Assembly: GCA_937871935.1 (NCBI GenBank)
Contig: CALMQI010000420.1
Span: 1 to 46,991 of the forward strand
DNA length: 46,991 bases
Reading direction: 5' to 3'
Origin: an uncultured Burkholderiales bacterium
GTDB lineage: Bacteria > Pseudomonadota > Gammaproteobacteria > Burkholderiales > Burkholderiaceae_C
Positions within the stretch are counted from its first letter, which is position 1; the number at the start of each line of letters is the position of its first letter. Shown here piece after piece: positions 36,301-45,156 of this stretch. Below the pieces are notes generated by a model. The model made no database searches, was not told the origin of the DNA, and was given only the letters and a program-made list of their open reading frames with translations. Made by a program: the position numbers and the translations under genes.

Positions 36301-36969
36301 ATGGGAGCCGCCTTCAGTGCTGTCTACGTCCGCGACCTGCGATTGGCTCTGCGTCGTCGCGTCGAGGCCTTGCTGCCGGTGGTGTTCTTCATCGTCGCCG
36401 TGAGCCTGTTTCCGCTCGGGGTCGGGCCCGAGCCGCAGACGCTGCGCCAGATTGCTGCCGGCGTGGTCTGGGTGAGCGCGCTGCTGGCGTCGATGCTCTC
36501 GGTCACCAGCCTGTATGCCGGCGACCATGCAGACGGTTCTCTCGAACAGATGATCTTGTCAGGACAATCAGGCTTCGTCGTGGCCAGCGCCAAGGCGGCC
36601 GCACACTGGACGATCACCGGCGCGCCGCTGGTGCTGGCGGCGCCCTTGATCGGCTTGCTGCTCGACATGAGCAGCGCCGCGCTCGGCACGCTGGTCGCGT
36701 CGCTGCTGCTCGGCACGCCGATCCTGAGCCTGCTCGGTGGCATGGGCGCTGCGCTCACGCTCGGTCTGCGCAGCGCCGGCGTGCTGCTGATCCTGCTGAT
36801 CCTGCCGCTGGCGGTGCCGGCACTGATATTCGGCGCCGGCGCGGTCAGCGCGGTCGACAGCGGCGTGTCGACTTCCGGGCACTTCTCGCTGCTGGGGGCG
36901 CTGCTGATCCTCACCGCGCTGACGGCGCCGCTGGCCACTTCGTTCGCGTTGCACATTGCGCTGGAGTGA
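36301..36969 (+). CDS. ccmB: Heme exporter/maturation membrane protein CcmB
   Basis: A 222-aa polytopic protein with about six hydrophobic segments, the membrane partner of CcmA. The family-typical features are the DLRLALRRRVEALLPVVFF opening, the ADGSLEQMILSG loop, and alternating short helices to the C-terminus. I chose ATG 36301; a TTG at 36283 is possible but less likely. The gene lies between ccmA and ccmC in the standard order. Confidence 0.9.
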   Translation: MGAAFSAVYVRDLRLALRRRVEALLPVVFFIVAVSLFPLGVGPEPQTLRQIAAGVVWVSALLASMLSVTSLYAGDHADGSLEQMILSGQSGFVVASAKAAAHWTITGAPLVLAAPLIGLLLDMSSAALGTLVASLLLGTPILSLLGGMGAALTLGLRSAGVLLILLILPLAVPALIFGAGAVSAVDSGVSTSGHFSLLGALLILTALTAPLATSFALHIALE

Positions 36970-36977
36970 GAGAACCG

Positions 36978-37730
36978 ATGAACCGCACGATCCGTTGGTT
37001 CACCTTCGCGGCGCCATCGCGCTTCTACTGGCTCGTCGGCCTGCTCAACCCCTGGCTGTGGGCCATCGCGACGGGCCTCGCAGTAGCCGGCCTGTATGTA
37101 GGGTTTTTCGTCGCGCCGACCGACGCCACGCAGGGTGAGTCCTATCGCATCATCTTCATCCATGTGCCGGCGGCGTGGATGTCGATGATCCTCTATCTGG
37201 CCATGGCGTTCTGGGCGGCGGTCGGCTGGATGTTCAATGCGCGCATGGCCTCGATGCTGGCCCGCGCGATCGCGCCGACCGGTGCGATGTTCACCTTTCT
37301 CGCGTTGTGGACCGGCGCCTTCTGGGGCAAGCCGACCTGGGGCACCTGGTGGGTCTGGGACGCGCGGCTGACCTCGGAACTCATCCTGCTGTTCCTGTAT
37401 CTCGGCTACATCGCGCTGGTGGCGTCGATCGACGATGTGGTGCGCGGCGACAAGGCCGGCGCAGTGCTCGCCATCGTGGGCGCGGTGAACGTTCCGATCA
37501 TTTACTTCTCGGTGCGCTGGTGGAACACCTTGCATCAAGGTGCCACCATCAGCATGACGGCAGCCCCGAAAATGGCCCATACGATGCTTGTTGCCATGAT
37601 GCTGATGACCTTTGCCTTCTGGGCCTATGCCTTCGCGACGGTGTTCACCCGCGCGCAGGCGCTCGCGCTCGAGCGGGAACGCGACACCGACTGGGTGCGC
37701 GATCTGGCGCTCGCACGCAAGGAGCGATGA
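36978..37730 (+). CDS. ccmC: Heme handling protein CcmC
   Basis: A 250-aa six-helix membrane protein that loads heme onto CcmE. The tryptophan-rich periplasmic motif is visible as WGTWWVWDARLTS (about residues 118-130). Conserved histidines flank it: H51 in FIHVPAAW and H188 or so in NTLHQGATI. ATG 36978 follows a purine-rich stretch GGAGTGAGAG that overlaps the end of ccmB. The stop overlaps the ccmD start. Confidence 0.92.
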   Translation: MNRTIRWFTFAAPSRFYWLVGLLNPWLWAIATGLAVAGLYVGFFVAPTDATQGESYRIIFIHVPAAWMSMILYLAMAFWAAVGWMFNARMASMLARAIAPTGAMFTFLALWTGAFWGKPTWGTWWVWDARLTSELILLFLYLGYIALVASIDDVVRGDKAGAVLAIVGAVNVPIIYFSVRWWNTLHQGATISMTAAPKMAHTMLVAMMLMTFAFWAYAFATVFTRAQALALERERDTDWVRDLALARKER

Positions 37731-37906
37731 TGAACTGGGCTAGCTGGTCCGACTTTTTCTCGATGCGCGGCTACGGGCTGTACGTGTGGGGCTCCTACGC
37801 GGTCACCGCCGCGCTGATGCTCGCCGAGCCCTGGCTGGTCGCGCGCCACCGGCGCCAGGCCTTGCACTCGGCCGCCGATCCCACGTCACAAGGGGCTTCG
37901 TCATGA
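37730..37906 (+). CDS. ccmD: CcmD, small membrane protein of heme maturation
   Basis: A 58-aa single-helix protein starting [20 protein letters not shown], characteristic of CcmD with its aromatic, glycine-containing N-terminus and basic C-terminal end (VARHRRQAL). Of two adjacent ATG codons (37727 and 37730), the second has GGAG at better spacing (5 nt). CcmD stabilises the CcmABC-CcmE complex. It overlaps ccmC and ccmE. Confidence 0.88.
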   Translation: MNWASWSDFFSMRGYGLYVWGSYAVTAALMLAEPWLVARHRRQALHSAADPTSQGASS

Positions 37907-38367
37907 AACCACGCCACAAACGTCTGGCCATCATCGGCGGCATCGTCGGCGCCGTCGGCGTCGCGGCTGCCCTGGTGCTCAACGCGTTCCAGAGCAATCT
38001 GGTGTTCTTCTATTCGCCGTCGCAGATCGTCGCCAAGGAGGCGCCGGTGAGCCGCACCTTCCGCCTCGGCGGCCTGGTGCAGGAAGGCAGCGTCAAGCGC
38101 GACGGCACCGTGGTGCAGTTCGCCGTGACCGACACGGCGCAGACGATCCCCGTGCAGTACCAGGGCATCCTGCCCGACCTGTTCAAGGAGGGCAAAGGCG
38201 TCGTCGCCCAGGGCCAGTTGCGCGAGGACGGCATGTTCGTCGCACGCGAGGTGCTGGCCAAGCACGACGAGAACTACATGCCACCCGAAGCCGGCGAGGC
38301 GTTGAAGCGCGCGCAGCAGTCGGGCGGCAACATGACCTCCAAGGCCGCCGCCGGAGGCCAGCCATGA
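37903..38367 (+). CDS. ccmE: Heme chaperone CcmE
   Basis: A 154-aa periplasmic heme chaperone anchored by one N-terminal helix (about 9-27). The covalent heme-binding histidine is in [13 protein letters not shown] (about residue 126), with the conserved Tyr four residues on. The body is the OB-fold beta barrel of the family, including [14 protein letters not shown] and [14 protein letters not shown]. The start overlaps ccmD and the stop overlaps ccmF, both as ATGA. Confidence 0.93.
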   Translation: MKPRHKRLAIIGGIVGAVGVAAALVLNAFQSNLVFFYSPSQIVAKEAPVSRTFRLGGLVQEGSVKRDGTVVQFAVTDTAQTIPVQYQGILPDLFKEGKGVVAQGQLREDGMFVAREVLAKHDENYMPPEAGEALKRAQQSGGNMTSKAAAGGQP

Positions 38368-40352
38368 TCCCCGAGCTCGGCCAGGTCGCGCTGCTGCTGG
38401 CGCTCGCGGTCGCCTGCGTGCAGGGCACGTTTCCGATCGCCGGTGCCGCGCGCGGCCGCGCGGACTGGATGGCGCTCGCCCGCCCCGCGGCACAGACGCA
38501 GTCCCTGCTGGTGGCGTTCGCCTTCGGCTGCCTGACCTACGCGTTCATCCAGAACGACTTCTCGGTGCTGTACGTGGCATCGAACTCCAACTCCGCGCTG
38601 CCGGTGGCCTACCGGATTGCCGGCGTCTGGGGCGGCCACGAAGGCTCGCTGCTGCTGTGGTTGCTGATGCTCAATCTGTGGATGCTGGCGGTCGCGCAGT
38701 TCAGCCGCCATCTGCCGGCGCCGGTGGTCGCGCGCATCCTGGCGGTGATGGGGCTGGTCAGCGTGGGCTTCCTGCTCTTCATGCTGCTCACGTCGAATCC
38801 GTTCGAGCGTCTGCTGCCGGCCGCCCCCGACGGACGCGACCTGAATCCGCTGCTGCAGGACCCGGGCATGGTGATCCACCCGCCGATGCTCTACATGGGC
38901 TACGTCGGCTTCTCGGTCGCCTTTGCGTTCGCCATCGCCGCGCTGATCGGTGGCAACCTCGACGCCACCTGGGCGCGCTGGACACGACCGTGGACCACCG
39001 CGGCGTGGATCTTCCTCACGATCGGCATCGCGCTGGGCAGCTGGTGGGCGTACTACGAGCTCGGCTGGGGCGGCTGGTGGTTCTGGGACCCGGTGGAGAA
39101 CGCTTCGTTCATGCCGTGGCTCGTCGGTACCGCGCTGATCCATTCGCTGGCCGTCACCGAGAAACGCGGTGCGTTCAAGTCGTGGACGGTGCTGCTGGCG
39201 ATCATGGCGTTCTCGCTGTCGCTGCTCGGCACCTTCCTGGTCCGTTCGGGCGTGCTGTCGTCGGTGCACGCGTTCGCCACCGACCCCAAGCGGGGCCTGT
39301 TCATCCTGGCCTTCCTGGTGGTGGTGATCGGCGGCTCGCTGGCGCTGTATGCCTGGCGCGCGCCCAAGGTCGGCCTCGGCGCGCGATTCGAACTGGTGTC
39401 GCGCGAATCGATGCTGCTGGGCAACAACGTGATGCTGGTCGTCGCGATGGCCACCGTGCTGCTCGGCACGCTGTACCCGCTGCTGCTCGACGCGCTGGGC
39501 CTGGGCAAGATTTCGGTCGGCCCGCCGTACTTCGACTCGGTGTTCGTGCCGATCATGGTCCCGGTGGTCTTCCTGATGGCGATCGGCCCGCTGGCGCGCT
39601 GGCGCCAGGCCGAACTGCCCGACCTGGCCCGGCGGCTGCGCTGGGCCGGCGCCGTCGCGGTGATCGCCGCGCTGGCCACCGGCTGGGTGATGGGCCGCAT
39701 CACCGCGCTGGCCACGCTCGGTTTCCTGATGAGCTGGTGGATCGTGCTCGCGATCGTCACCGACCTCTGGGAGCGCATCAAGCCGACTGGCATCACCGGC
39801 GGCGCCGGCGTGCTGGCGCGTGCGCGCCTGCTGCCCCGCACGATGATCGGCATGATGGTCGCCCACCTCGGCGTCGCTGCCTTCGCGTTCGGCGTCAGCA
39901 TGGTGAAGACCTACGAGGTCGAGCGTGACCTCAAGATGGACGTCGGCGACACCACCGAGATTGCCGGCTATGTATTCACCTATCGCGGCGTGCGCGAGAT
40001 CCAGGGCCCCAACTACGGCGGCGCACAGGGCCTGATCGAGGTCACCCGCAACGGCAAGGCGGTGTCGACGATGCGCCCCGAAAAGCGCGTCTACCGCGTG
40101 CAGCAGAACCCGATGACCGAGGCTGCCATCGATACCGGCTTCACGCGTGACCTGTACGTATCGCTCGGCGAGCCGGTGGGCGGCAATGCCTGGATCGTGC
40201 GGGTGTACTACAAGCCGTTCGTCGACTGGATCTGGGGCGGCTGCCTGCTGATGGCGCTCGGTGGCGGATTGGCCGCGTCGGATCGGCGCTACCGGGCGAC
40301 CAGCCGCGAACGCGCGAATGCGCCGGCCGTCACCGCAGGGGTCGCCTCATGA
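38364..40352 (+). CDS. ccmF: Cytochrome c heme lyase subunit CcmF
   Basis: A 662-aa polytopic protein of normal length for the family. The WWD motif is seen as [18 protein letters not shown] (about residues 235-252), with conserved histidines in [24 protein letters not shown] and [13 protein letters not shown]. CcmF with CcmH/I attaches heme to CxxCH motifs of apocytochromes, here likely the nearby 24- and 34-heme proteins among others. It overlaps its neighbours by 4 bp on both sides. Confidence 0.94.
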   Translation: MIPELGQVALLLALAVACVQGTFPIAGAARGRADWMALARPAAQTQSLLVAFAFGCLTYAFIQNDFSVLYVASNSNSALPVAYRIAGVWGGHEGSLLLWLLMLNLWMLAVAQFSRHLPAPVVARILAVMGLVSVGFLLFMLLTSNPFERLLPAAPDGRDLNPLLQDPGMVIHPPMLYMGYVGFSVAFAFAIAALIGGNLDATWARWTRPWTTAAWIFLTIGIALGSWWAYYELGWGGWWFWDPVENASFMPWLVGTALIHSLAVTEKRGAFKSWTVLLAIMAFSLSLLGTFLVRSGVLSSVHAFATDPKRGLFILAFLVVVIGGSLALYAWRAPKVGLGARFELVSRESMLLGNNVMLVVAMATVLLGTLYPLLLDALGLGKISVGPPYFDSVFVPIMVPVVFLMAIGPLARWRQAELPDLARRLRWAGAVAVIAALATGWVMGRITALATLGFLMSWWIVLAIVTDLWERIKPTGITGGAGVLARARLLPRTMIGMMVAHLGVAAFAFGVSMVKTYEVERDLKMDVGDTTEIAGYVFTYRGVREIQGPNYGGAQGLIEVTRNGKAVSTMRPEKRVYRVQQNPMTEAAIDTGFTRDLYVSLGEPVGGNAWIVRVYYKPFVDWIWGGCLLMALGGGLAASDRRYRATSRERANAPAVTAGVAS

Positions 40353-40876
40353 AGAGCCTGAAGTTCATCCTCCCGCTGGCGCTGTTCGTCGTGCTGGTGG
40401 GCTTTCTGGCGGCGGGCCTGAAGCTCGACCCGCGCGAGGTGCCCTCGCCGTTGATCGGCAAACCTGCACCCGGCTTTTCACTGGCACGGCTGGACGATGC
40501 CGCCAAGACCGTCCGCCGCGAGGACATGCTCGGCAAGGTGTGGATGCTCAATGTATGGGCCTCGTGGTGCGTCGCCTGCCGCGACGAACATCCGCACCTG
40601 GTGGCGTTCGCCCGCACGAAGGCGATGCCGATCATCGGTCTCAACTACAAGGACGCGCGGCCCGACGGGCTCAACTGGCTGTCGCGCTTCGGCGATCCGT
40701 ACGACATGTCGCTGTTCGACCAGGACGGTCGCGTCGGCATCGACTTCGGCGTGTACGGCGTGCCCGAAACCTTCGTCATCGACAAGCAGGGCGTGATCCG
40801 CTTCAAGCAGATCGGCCCGGTCACGCCGACCATCATCGAGACGCGCATCGTGCCGCTGCTGAAGGAATTGTCTTGA
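40349..40876 (+). CDS. ccmG: Thiol:disulfide oxidoreductase CcmG/DsbE
   Basis: A 175-aa membrane-anchored thioredoxin-fold protein with an N-terminal helix (about 5-24). The redox motif is WASWCVACRDEHP, so the active site is WCVAC rather than the more common WCxPC. The cis-proline loop is YGVPETFVID, and a GxxGxxFGVYGV-type segment is present. It reduces apocytochrome CxxCH cysteines before heme ligation. The stop is followed by a 74-bp segment with a strong palindrome before the likely ccmH start. Confidence 0.9.
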   Translation: MKSLKFILPLALFVVLVGFLAAGLKLDPREVPSPLIGKPAPGFSLARLDDAAKTVRREDMLGKVWMLNVWASWCVACRDEHPHLVAFARTKAMPIIGLNYKDARPDGLNWLSRFGDPYDMSLFDQDGRVGIDFGVYGVPETFVIDKQGVIRFKQIGPVTPTIIETRIVPLLKELS

Positions 40877-40896
40877 CCCACCCCCGATGCGCCTTC

Positions 40897-40921
40897 GGCG
40901 CCTTCCCCGCAAGGGGGCGCC
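40897..40921. repeat. Palindromic element (GGCGCC...GGCGCC) between ccmG and ccmH
   Basis: GGCGCC-TT-CCCC-GCAA-GGGG-overlapping GGCGCC forms a near-perfect stem with a GCAA loop of GNRA type. It lies in a 74-bp spacer inside an otherwise overlapping operon. Palindromic GC-rich units of this kind are common intergenic repeats in Burkholderiales; whether this is one needs a genome search. Confidence 0.5.
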
Positions 40922-40950
40922 ATCAGCGGAGCGGCGAAGCCGGATCCACG

Positions 40951-41442
40951 GTGGCTGCTTGGTTACGAGCAGCTTCGCGGGTCTTGCTCGTGTGTGCGTC
41001 CATGGGAGTCGGGCTGGTTTCCGCGAAGGAGGCCGAGCCGGCGTCGGCCGACCCGGTGCTCGAGGCCCGCGTGCTGCGCCTTGCCGCCGAGCTGCGCTGC
41101 CTGGTGTGCCAGAACCAGACCATCGCCGACTCGACCTCGGGCCTGGCCGAAGACCTGCGGCGCGAGGTGCGCGACCAACTGAAACGCGGCGCCAGCGACG
41201 ACCAGGTGGTGCAGTACATGACCGATCGATACGGTGACTTCGTGCGCTACCGCCCGCCGTTCAAGGGCACCACCGCGGTGTTGTGGATCGGCCCGATCGT
41301 GCTGCTGCTCGTCGGCCTGAGCGTGCTGGCCGTCGTGCTGCGCCGGCGCACCCGCATGGCGCCCGAGATGTTCGAACCGGACGAAGACGAGCCGCCCGGT
41401 GACGCTGCGTCGGCCCCCGGCGCTGGCGAGGTGGCGCGATGA
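40951..41442 (+). CDS. ccmH: Cytochrome c maturation protein CcmH (CcmH/CycL, CxxC subunit)
   Basis: A 163-aa protein if started at GTG 40951, which gives a signal peptide ending SAKEA; a start at the ATG near 41002 is too late to leave a full signal. The family motif is LRCLVCQNQTIADS, with the CxxC that reduces apocytochrome thiols. A C-terminal membrane helix (about residues 110-130) and an acidic tail follow. The upstream palindrome may have displaced the original start. The stop overlaps the ccmI start by ATGA. Confidence 0.88.
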   Translation: MAAWLRAASRVLLVCASMGVGLVSAKEAEPASADPVLEARVLRLAAELRCLVCQNQTIADSTSGLAEDLRREVRDQLKRGASDDQVVQYMTDRYGDFVRYRPPFKGTTAVLWIGPIVLLLVGLSVLAVVLRRRTRMAPEMFEPDEDEPPGDAASAPGAGEVAR

Positions 41443-42743
41443 CGGCCTTCTTGATCTGGACGGTGCTGCTGGCGCTGGCGGCACTGGCCATGCTGACGCG
41501 GCCGCTGTGGCGGCGCCCGACAGCCGGCGCCGCGGTGCCGAGTGCCGACGCTGCGGCGCAAGCGCGCCAGCAGTTGAAGCAGCTCGATGCGCTGCACGCC
41601 AGCGGCGCGCTCGACGACGCGCAACACGCCGAAGCCCGCGCCAAGGTCGAACGCCAGCTCGGCGCGGCGTTGTCGGCTGCGCCGGTGACGACGACTGTGC
41701 AGCCCGGCGCGCCGAAGGCCTTCATCGGCGCGCTCGCGCTGTTCGTTTGCTGCGTCGCGGCGGTCGGCTACATCACGCTCGGCACGCCCATCGCACTCGA
41801 CCCGGCTGCCATGGCCGCCGTCCGTGCCGAGCAAGGCGGCGGTGAAGGCGCCGGGCATTCGGTCACGATGGAGCAGATCGAGGGCATGACCGAGAAGCTC
41901 GCTGCACGGCTGAAGGACAATCCCGACGACGCCGAGGGCTGGGGCATGCTCGGTCGCTCGTATGCCGTGCTCGGCAAGCACGACAAGGCGGTGCCGGCCT
42001 TCAAGCAGGCGATCGCGCTGCGACCGAACGATGCGGTGCTGATCGCCGACTACGCCGACGCGCTGGCGGTGGTGAACGGCCGCAACCTCGAAGGCGAGCC
42101 GAGCCGGCTGATCAACCAGGCGCTGCAGGTCGATCCGAACAATCTGAAAGCCTTGTCCCTCGCCGGCACTGCCGCCTTCTACCGCCGCGACTTCGCGGGC
42201 GCGCTGCGCCATTGGGAGAAGATGCGGCAGATCGACCCCAACAGCCCGTTCGTCCAGCAGATCCAGGGCGGCATCGACGAGGCCAGGCAGCTGATGGCGG
42301 GCGGCACAGCGGGTGCGGCGGCGACGCCGTCGCCTGCAACGCCGCCGGCGCAGGCTGCGGCACCCGTGCCGGCCGCACGGCCCGTGGCCGGCGGTGGCCC
42401 GTCGGTCAGCGGCACGGTGACCCTGGCCAGGTCGATCGCCGGCAAGGCCGCGCCCGAGGACACCGTGTTCGTCTTTGCCCGCCCGGCCGAAGGCCCGCGC
42501 ATGCCGCTGGCCATCCTGCGCAAGCAGGTCAAGGACCTGCCTCTGACCTTCACGCTCGACGACAGCATGGCCATGTCGCCGGCGGCCAAACTGTCGTCGG
42601 CGCAGCGCGTCATCGTCGGTGCCCGCATCAGCAAGCGAGGCGATGCGACCGCGCAGCCCGGTGACCTGCAGGGCCTGTCCTCGCCGGTGGCTCCCGGGGC
42701 ACGTGGCCTGAAGATCGAAATCGCCGAAGTCATCGGACCCTGA
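41439..42743 (+). CDS. ccmI: Cytochrome c maturation protein CcmI (TPR apocytochrome chaperone)
   Basis: A 434-aa protein with two N-terminal membrane helices (about 4-22 and 89-108) separated by a coiled segment, then a TPR domain (about 145-290; WGMLGRSYAVLGKHDKAVPA and similar), a Pro/Ala linker, and a C-terminal beta domain (about 330-434). This is the fused CcmI/CycH layout. It binds the C-terminal helix of apocytochromes and presents them to CcmF/H. It is the last ccm gene; the next gene starts 28 bp later. Confidence 0.9.
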   Translation: MTAFLIWTVLLALAALAMLTRPLWRRPTAGAAVPSADAAAQARQQLKQLDALHASGALDDAQHAEARAKVERQLGAALSAAPVTTTVQPGAPKAFIGALALFVCCVAAVGYITLGTPIALDPAAMAAVRAEQGGGEGAGHSVTMEQIEGMTEKLAARLKDNPDDAEGWGMLGRSYAVLGKHDKAVPAFKQAIALRPNDAVLIADYADALAVVNGRNLEGEPSRLINQALQVDPNNLKALSLAGTAAFYRRDFAGALRHWEKMRQIDPNSPFVQQIQGGIDEARQLMAGGTAGAAATPSPATPPAQAAAPVPAARPVAGGGPSVSGTVTLARSIAGKAAPEDTVFVFARPAEGPRMPLAILRKQVKDLPLTFTLDDSMAMSPAAKLSSAQRVIVGARISKRGDATAQPGDLQGLSSPVAPGARGLKIEIAEVIGP

Positions 42744-42771
42744 CCGGTCCGACGTCGCACCCGTCGAACCC

Positions 42772-44061
42772 ATGGGGTACCTGGCCCTCTATGCCGCCGT
42801 CTTGATCGCACTGTGGGCGCTGTACCTGCGCCGCCAGCGGCGCATTCAGCGCGAGCACGAGCAGCAGCTCAAGGAGTCGGTCGAGGCCGGTCTCGGCGAA
42901 CCACCGTCGCTGCACCCGGTGATCGACCCGGCGCGCTGCCTCGGATCGAGCTCGTGCATCACCGCCTGTCCGGAGGAAGCGCTGGGGATCGTCGGCGGTA
43001 CGGCCGTCCTGATCAACGGAGCAGCCTGCATCGGCCACGGCGCGTGCAGAGCAGCATGCCCGGTCGATGCGATCCAGTTGGTGTTCGGCACCGAAACGCG
43101 CGGCATCGACATCCCCAACGTCTCGCCTCAGTTCGAATCCAATGTCCCCGGGATCTTCATCGCCGGTGAACTGGGCGGCATGGGATTGATCCGCAAGGCA
43201 GCCGAACAGGGCCGGCAGGCGATGGACGTCATCAGCAAACGCACAGGCGGGACTTTCGACTACGACGTCGTGATCGTCGGTTGTGGACCGGCGGGATTCT
43301 CGGCTGGACTGTCGGCGATCCAGCACCGGTTGCGCTACAAGCTGATCGAGCAAGAAGAGTCACTAGGAGGAGCCGTCTTCCACTACCCGCGCAACAAGGT
43401 GGCGATGACCGCGCCGGTCAAGCTCGCCCTCATCGGCAAGGTTCGCTTCGGCGAGGTGCAGAAGGAGAAGTTGCTCGAGTTTTGGCAGACCGCGGTCAAG
43501 AAGACCGGGCTGCTGATCTCGTTTCGCGAGTGCATGGAGGACATCACCCGCGAGGGCGAGGGATTCGTCGTGCGCACCACCCGCGGGCGCTACCGCACGC
43601 GCTGCGTGCTGCTGACAATGGGCCGTCGCGGTACACCACGCAAGCTCGAGGTGCCCGGCGAAGAGAGCCCCAAAGTCGTCTACCGCTTGATCGATCCGGC
43701 ACAGTACGCGGGCCAGGCGGTGCTGGTGGTTGGCGGCGGCGACAGTGCGCTCGAAGCCGCGATCGCGCTGGCCGAACAGCCTGGCACCGACGTCACGCTG
43801 TCGTATCGCAGCAAAGCATTCTCGCGCGTCAAGGCGAAGAACCGGTCAACGCTCGACGAGATGCAGAAAAGCAAGCGGATCCGCGTCGAACTCGAATCGA
43901 CCGTCGAATCGATCGACACCGAGCAAGTGCATCTGAAGACAGTCGCCGGCCGGCAGTCGCTGCGCAACGAGGCGGTGATCGTATGTGCCGGGGGTCTACT
44001 ACCAACGCCACTGCTGCAGAAGGTCGGCATCACCTTCGAGACCAAGCGCGGCACGGCATGA
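42772..44061 (+). CDS. Membrane-anchored Fe-S flavoprotein (two ferredoxin motifs plus FAD/NAD(P) oxidoreductase)
   Basis: A 429-aa protein with one N-terminal helix (about 3-19), a di-cluster ferredoxin-like region, and a thioredoxin-reductase-like flavoprotein domain. FAD binding is indicated by [14 protein letters not shown] and NAD(P) binding by [14 protein letters not shown]. The Fe-S motifs are [12 protein letters not shown] and [12 protein letters not shown]. In both, the second cysteine of the canonical CxxCxxCxxxCP is replaced, by Ser and by His, so each offers three nearby cysteines. The protein could link cytosolic NAD(P)H to a membrane electron acceptor. It follows ccmI by 28 bp and is closed by an intrinsic terminator. 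Exact function unknown. Confidence 0.8.
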   Translation: MGYLALYAAVLIALWALYLRRQRRIQREHEQQLKESVEAGLGEPPSLHPVIDPARCLGSSSCITACPEEALGIVGGTAVLINGAACIGHGACRAACPVDAIQLVFGTETRGIDIPNVSPQFESNVPGIFIAGELGGMGLIRKAAEQGRQAMDVISKRTGGTFDYDVVIVGCGPAGFSAGLSAIQHRLRYKLIEQEESLGGAVFHYPRNKVAMTAPVKLALIGKVRFGEVQKEKLLEFWQTAVKKTGLLISFRECMEDITREGEGFVVRTTRGRYRTRCVLLTMGRRGTPRKLEVPGEESPKVVYRLIDPAQYAGQAVLVVGGGDSALEAAIALAEQPGTDVTLSYRSKAFSRVKAKNRSTLDEMQKSKRIRVELESTVESIDTEQVHLKTVAGRQSLRNEAVIVCAGGLLPTPLLQKVGITFETKRGTA

Positions 44062-44075
44062 CAGGTCGATCCGCG

Positions 44076-44081
44076 TAGAAT
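44076..44081 (+). promoter_or_regulatory. Candidate -10 box TAGAAT ahead of guaC
   Basis: The same TAGAATCGG sequence is found upstream of valS at 46676. No clear -35 is visible. If used, transcription would begin near 44088, at the foot of the hairpin. Confidence 0.35.
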
Positions 44082-44087
44082 CGGCTA

Positions 44088-44121
44088 CCGGGCCTGCAAT
44101 TCGCAGGGCCGGTTTTTTTTT
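44088..44121 (+). terminator. Intrinsic terminator directly upstream of guaC
   Basis: CCGGGCCTGC / GCAGGGCCGG (one mismatch, loop AATTC) is followed by nine T. It ends 10 nt before the guaC ATG and 60 bp after the flavoprotein stop. It terminates the flavoprotein transcript and may double as a leader structure of guaC. Confidence 0.85.
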
Positions 44122-44131
44122 GGCCGCCACA

Positions 44132-45109
44132 ATGGAAATCTTCGACTACGACAACATCCTGCTATTGCCGCGCAAGTGCCGCGTCGACAGCCGCGCCGAG
44201 TGCGACGCGTCGGTCGAGTTCGGTGGGCGCCGCTTCGTGCTGCCGGTGGTGCCGGCCAACATGCGCACGGTGATCGACGAGAGCATTGCCGAGATGCTGG
44301 CCGGCAGCGGCCACTTCTACGTGATGCACCGCTTCGACCTCGACAGCGTGGCGTTCGCGCGGCGCATGCGCGAACTGGGGCACTTCGTCTCGATCAGCGC
44401 CGGCGTCAAGCCGGTCGACCACGCGGTGGTGGACCGACTCGCTGCCGACGGCATCGGTGCCGACTACATCACGATCGACATTGCGCACGGCCATGCCGAC
44501 AGCGTGCGCAAGACCATCGAACACATCAAGAAGCGGCTGCCCGGCGCGTTCGTGATCGCCGGCAACGTAGGCACGCCCGAGGCAGTGATCGACCTGGAGA
44601 ACTGGGGCGCAGACGCCACCAAGGTCGGCATCGGGCCCGGCAAGGTGTGCATCACGCGGCTGAAGACCGGCTTCGGCACCGGTGGCTGGCAGCTCAGCGC
44701 GCTGAAGTGGTGTGCCCGCGTCGCCACCAAGCCGATCGTCGCCGACGGCGGCATCCGCCATCATGGCGACATTGCCAAGAGCGTGCGCTTCGGCGCGGCC
44801 ATGGTGATGGTCGGCTCGCTGTTCGCCGGCCACGAGGAGTCTCCTGGCCAGACGGTCGAGGTCGACGGCAAGCTGTACAAGGAGTACTACGGCTCGGCGT
44901 CTGACTTCAACAAGGGCGAATACAAGCACGTCGAGGGCAAGCGCATTCTCGAGCCGATCAAGGGCCGTCTCACCGAGACGCTTCGGGAGATGCGCGAGGA
45001 CGTGCAGAGTTCGATCTCCTACGCCGGCGGCCGCGCGCTGGCCGACCTGCGCAAGGTGAACTACGTCATCCTCGGCGGCGAGAACGCCGGCGAACACCTG
45101 TTCATGTAG
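44132..45109 (+). CDS. guaC: GMP reductase
   Basis: A 325-aa enzyme of the IMPDH/GMPR family that converts GMP to IMP with NADPH. The catalytic cysteine lies in [11 protein letters not shown] (about residue 174), and GNVGTPEAV and [14 protein letters not shown] form the phosphate-binding region. No CBS domains are inserted, which separates it from IMP dehydrogenase. ATG 44132 fits the conserved N-terminus [15 protein letters not shown]. There is no ribosome-binding site, because the T-run of the preceding terminator occupies that place. It converges with the S41 protease gene, with a hairpin between them. Confidence 0.9.
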   Translation: MEIFDYDNILLLPRKCRVDSRAECDASVEFGGRRFVLPVVPANMRTVIDESIAEMLAGSGHFYVMHRFDLDSVAFARRMRELGHFVSISAGVKPVDHAVVDRLAADGIGADYITIDIAHGHADSVRKTIEHIKKRLPGAFVIAGNVGTPEAVIDLENWGADATKVGIGPGKVCITRLKTGFGTGGWQLSALKWCARVATKPIVADGGIRHHGDIAKSVRFGAAMVMVGSLFAGHEESPGQTVEVDGKLYKEYYGSASDFNKGEYKHVEGKRILEPIKGRLTETLREMREDVQSSISYAGGRALADLRKVNYVILGGENAGEHLFM

Positions 45110-45124
45110 TCGCCGCTTCGGGCT

Positions 45125-45145
45125 GGCTGCGGTACTGCCGCAGCC
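45125..45145. terminator. Hairpin between convergent guaC and S41 protease genes
   Basis: A perfect 8-bp stem GGCTGCGG / CCGCAGCC with loop TACTG. There is no T-run on either side, so it may be a weak bidirectional or Rho-associated 3' end structure. Confidence 0.45.
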
Positions 45146-45156
45146 GGGGGCACCAT

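Noticed and set aside
42772..44061. Annotation as plain thioredoxin reductase
   Set aside because: There is no CxxC redox-active disulfide in the flavoprotein domain, and the N-terminal helix and Fe-S region are foreign to that family.
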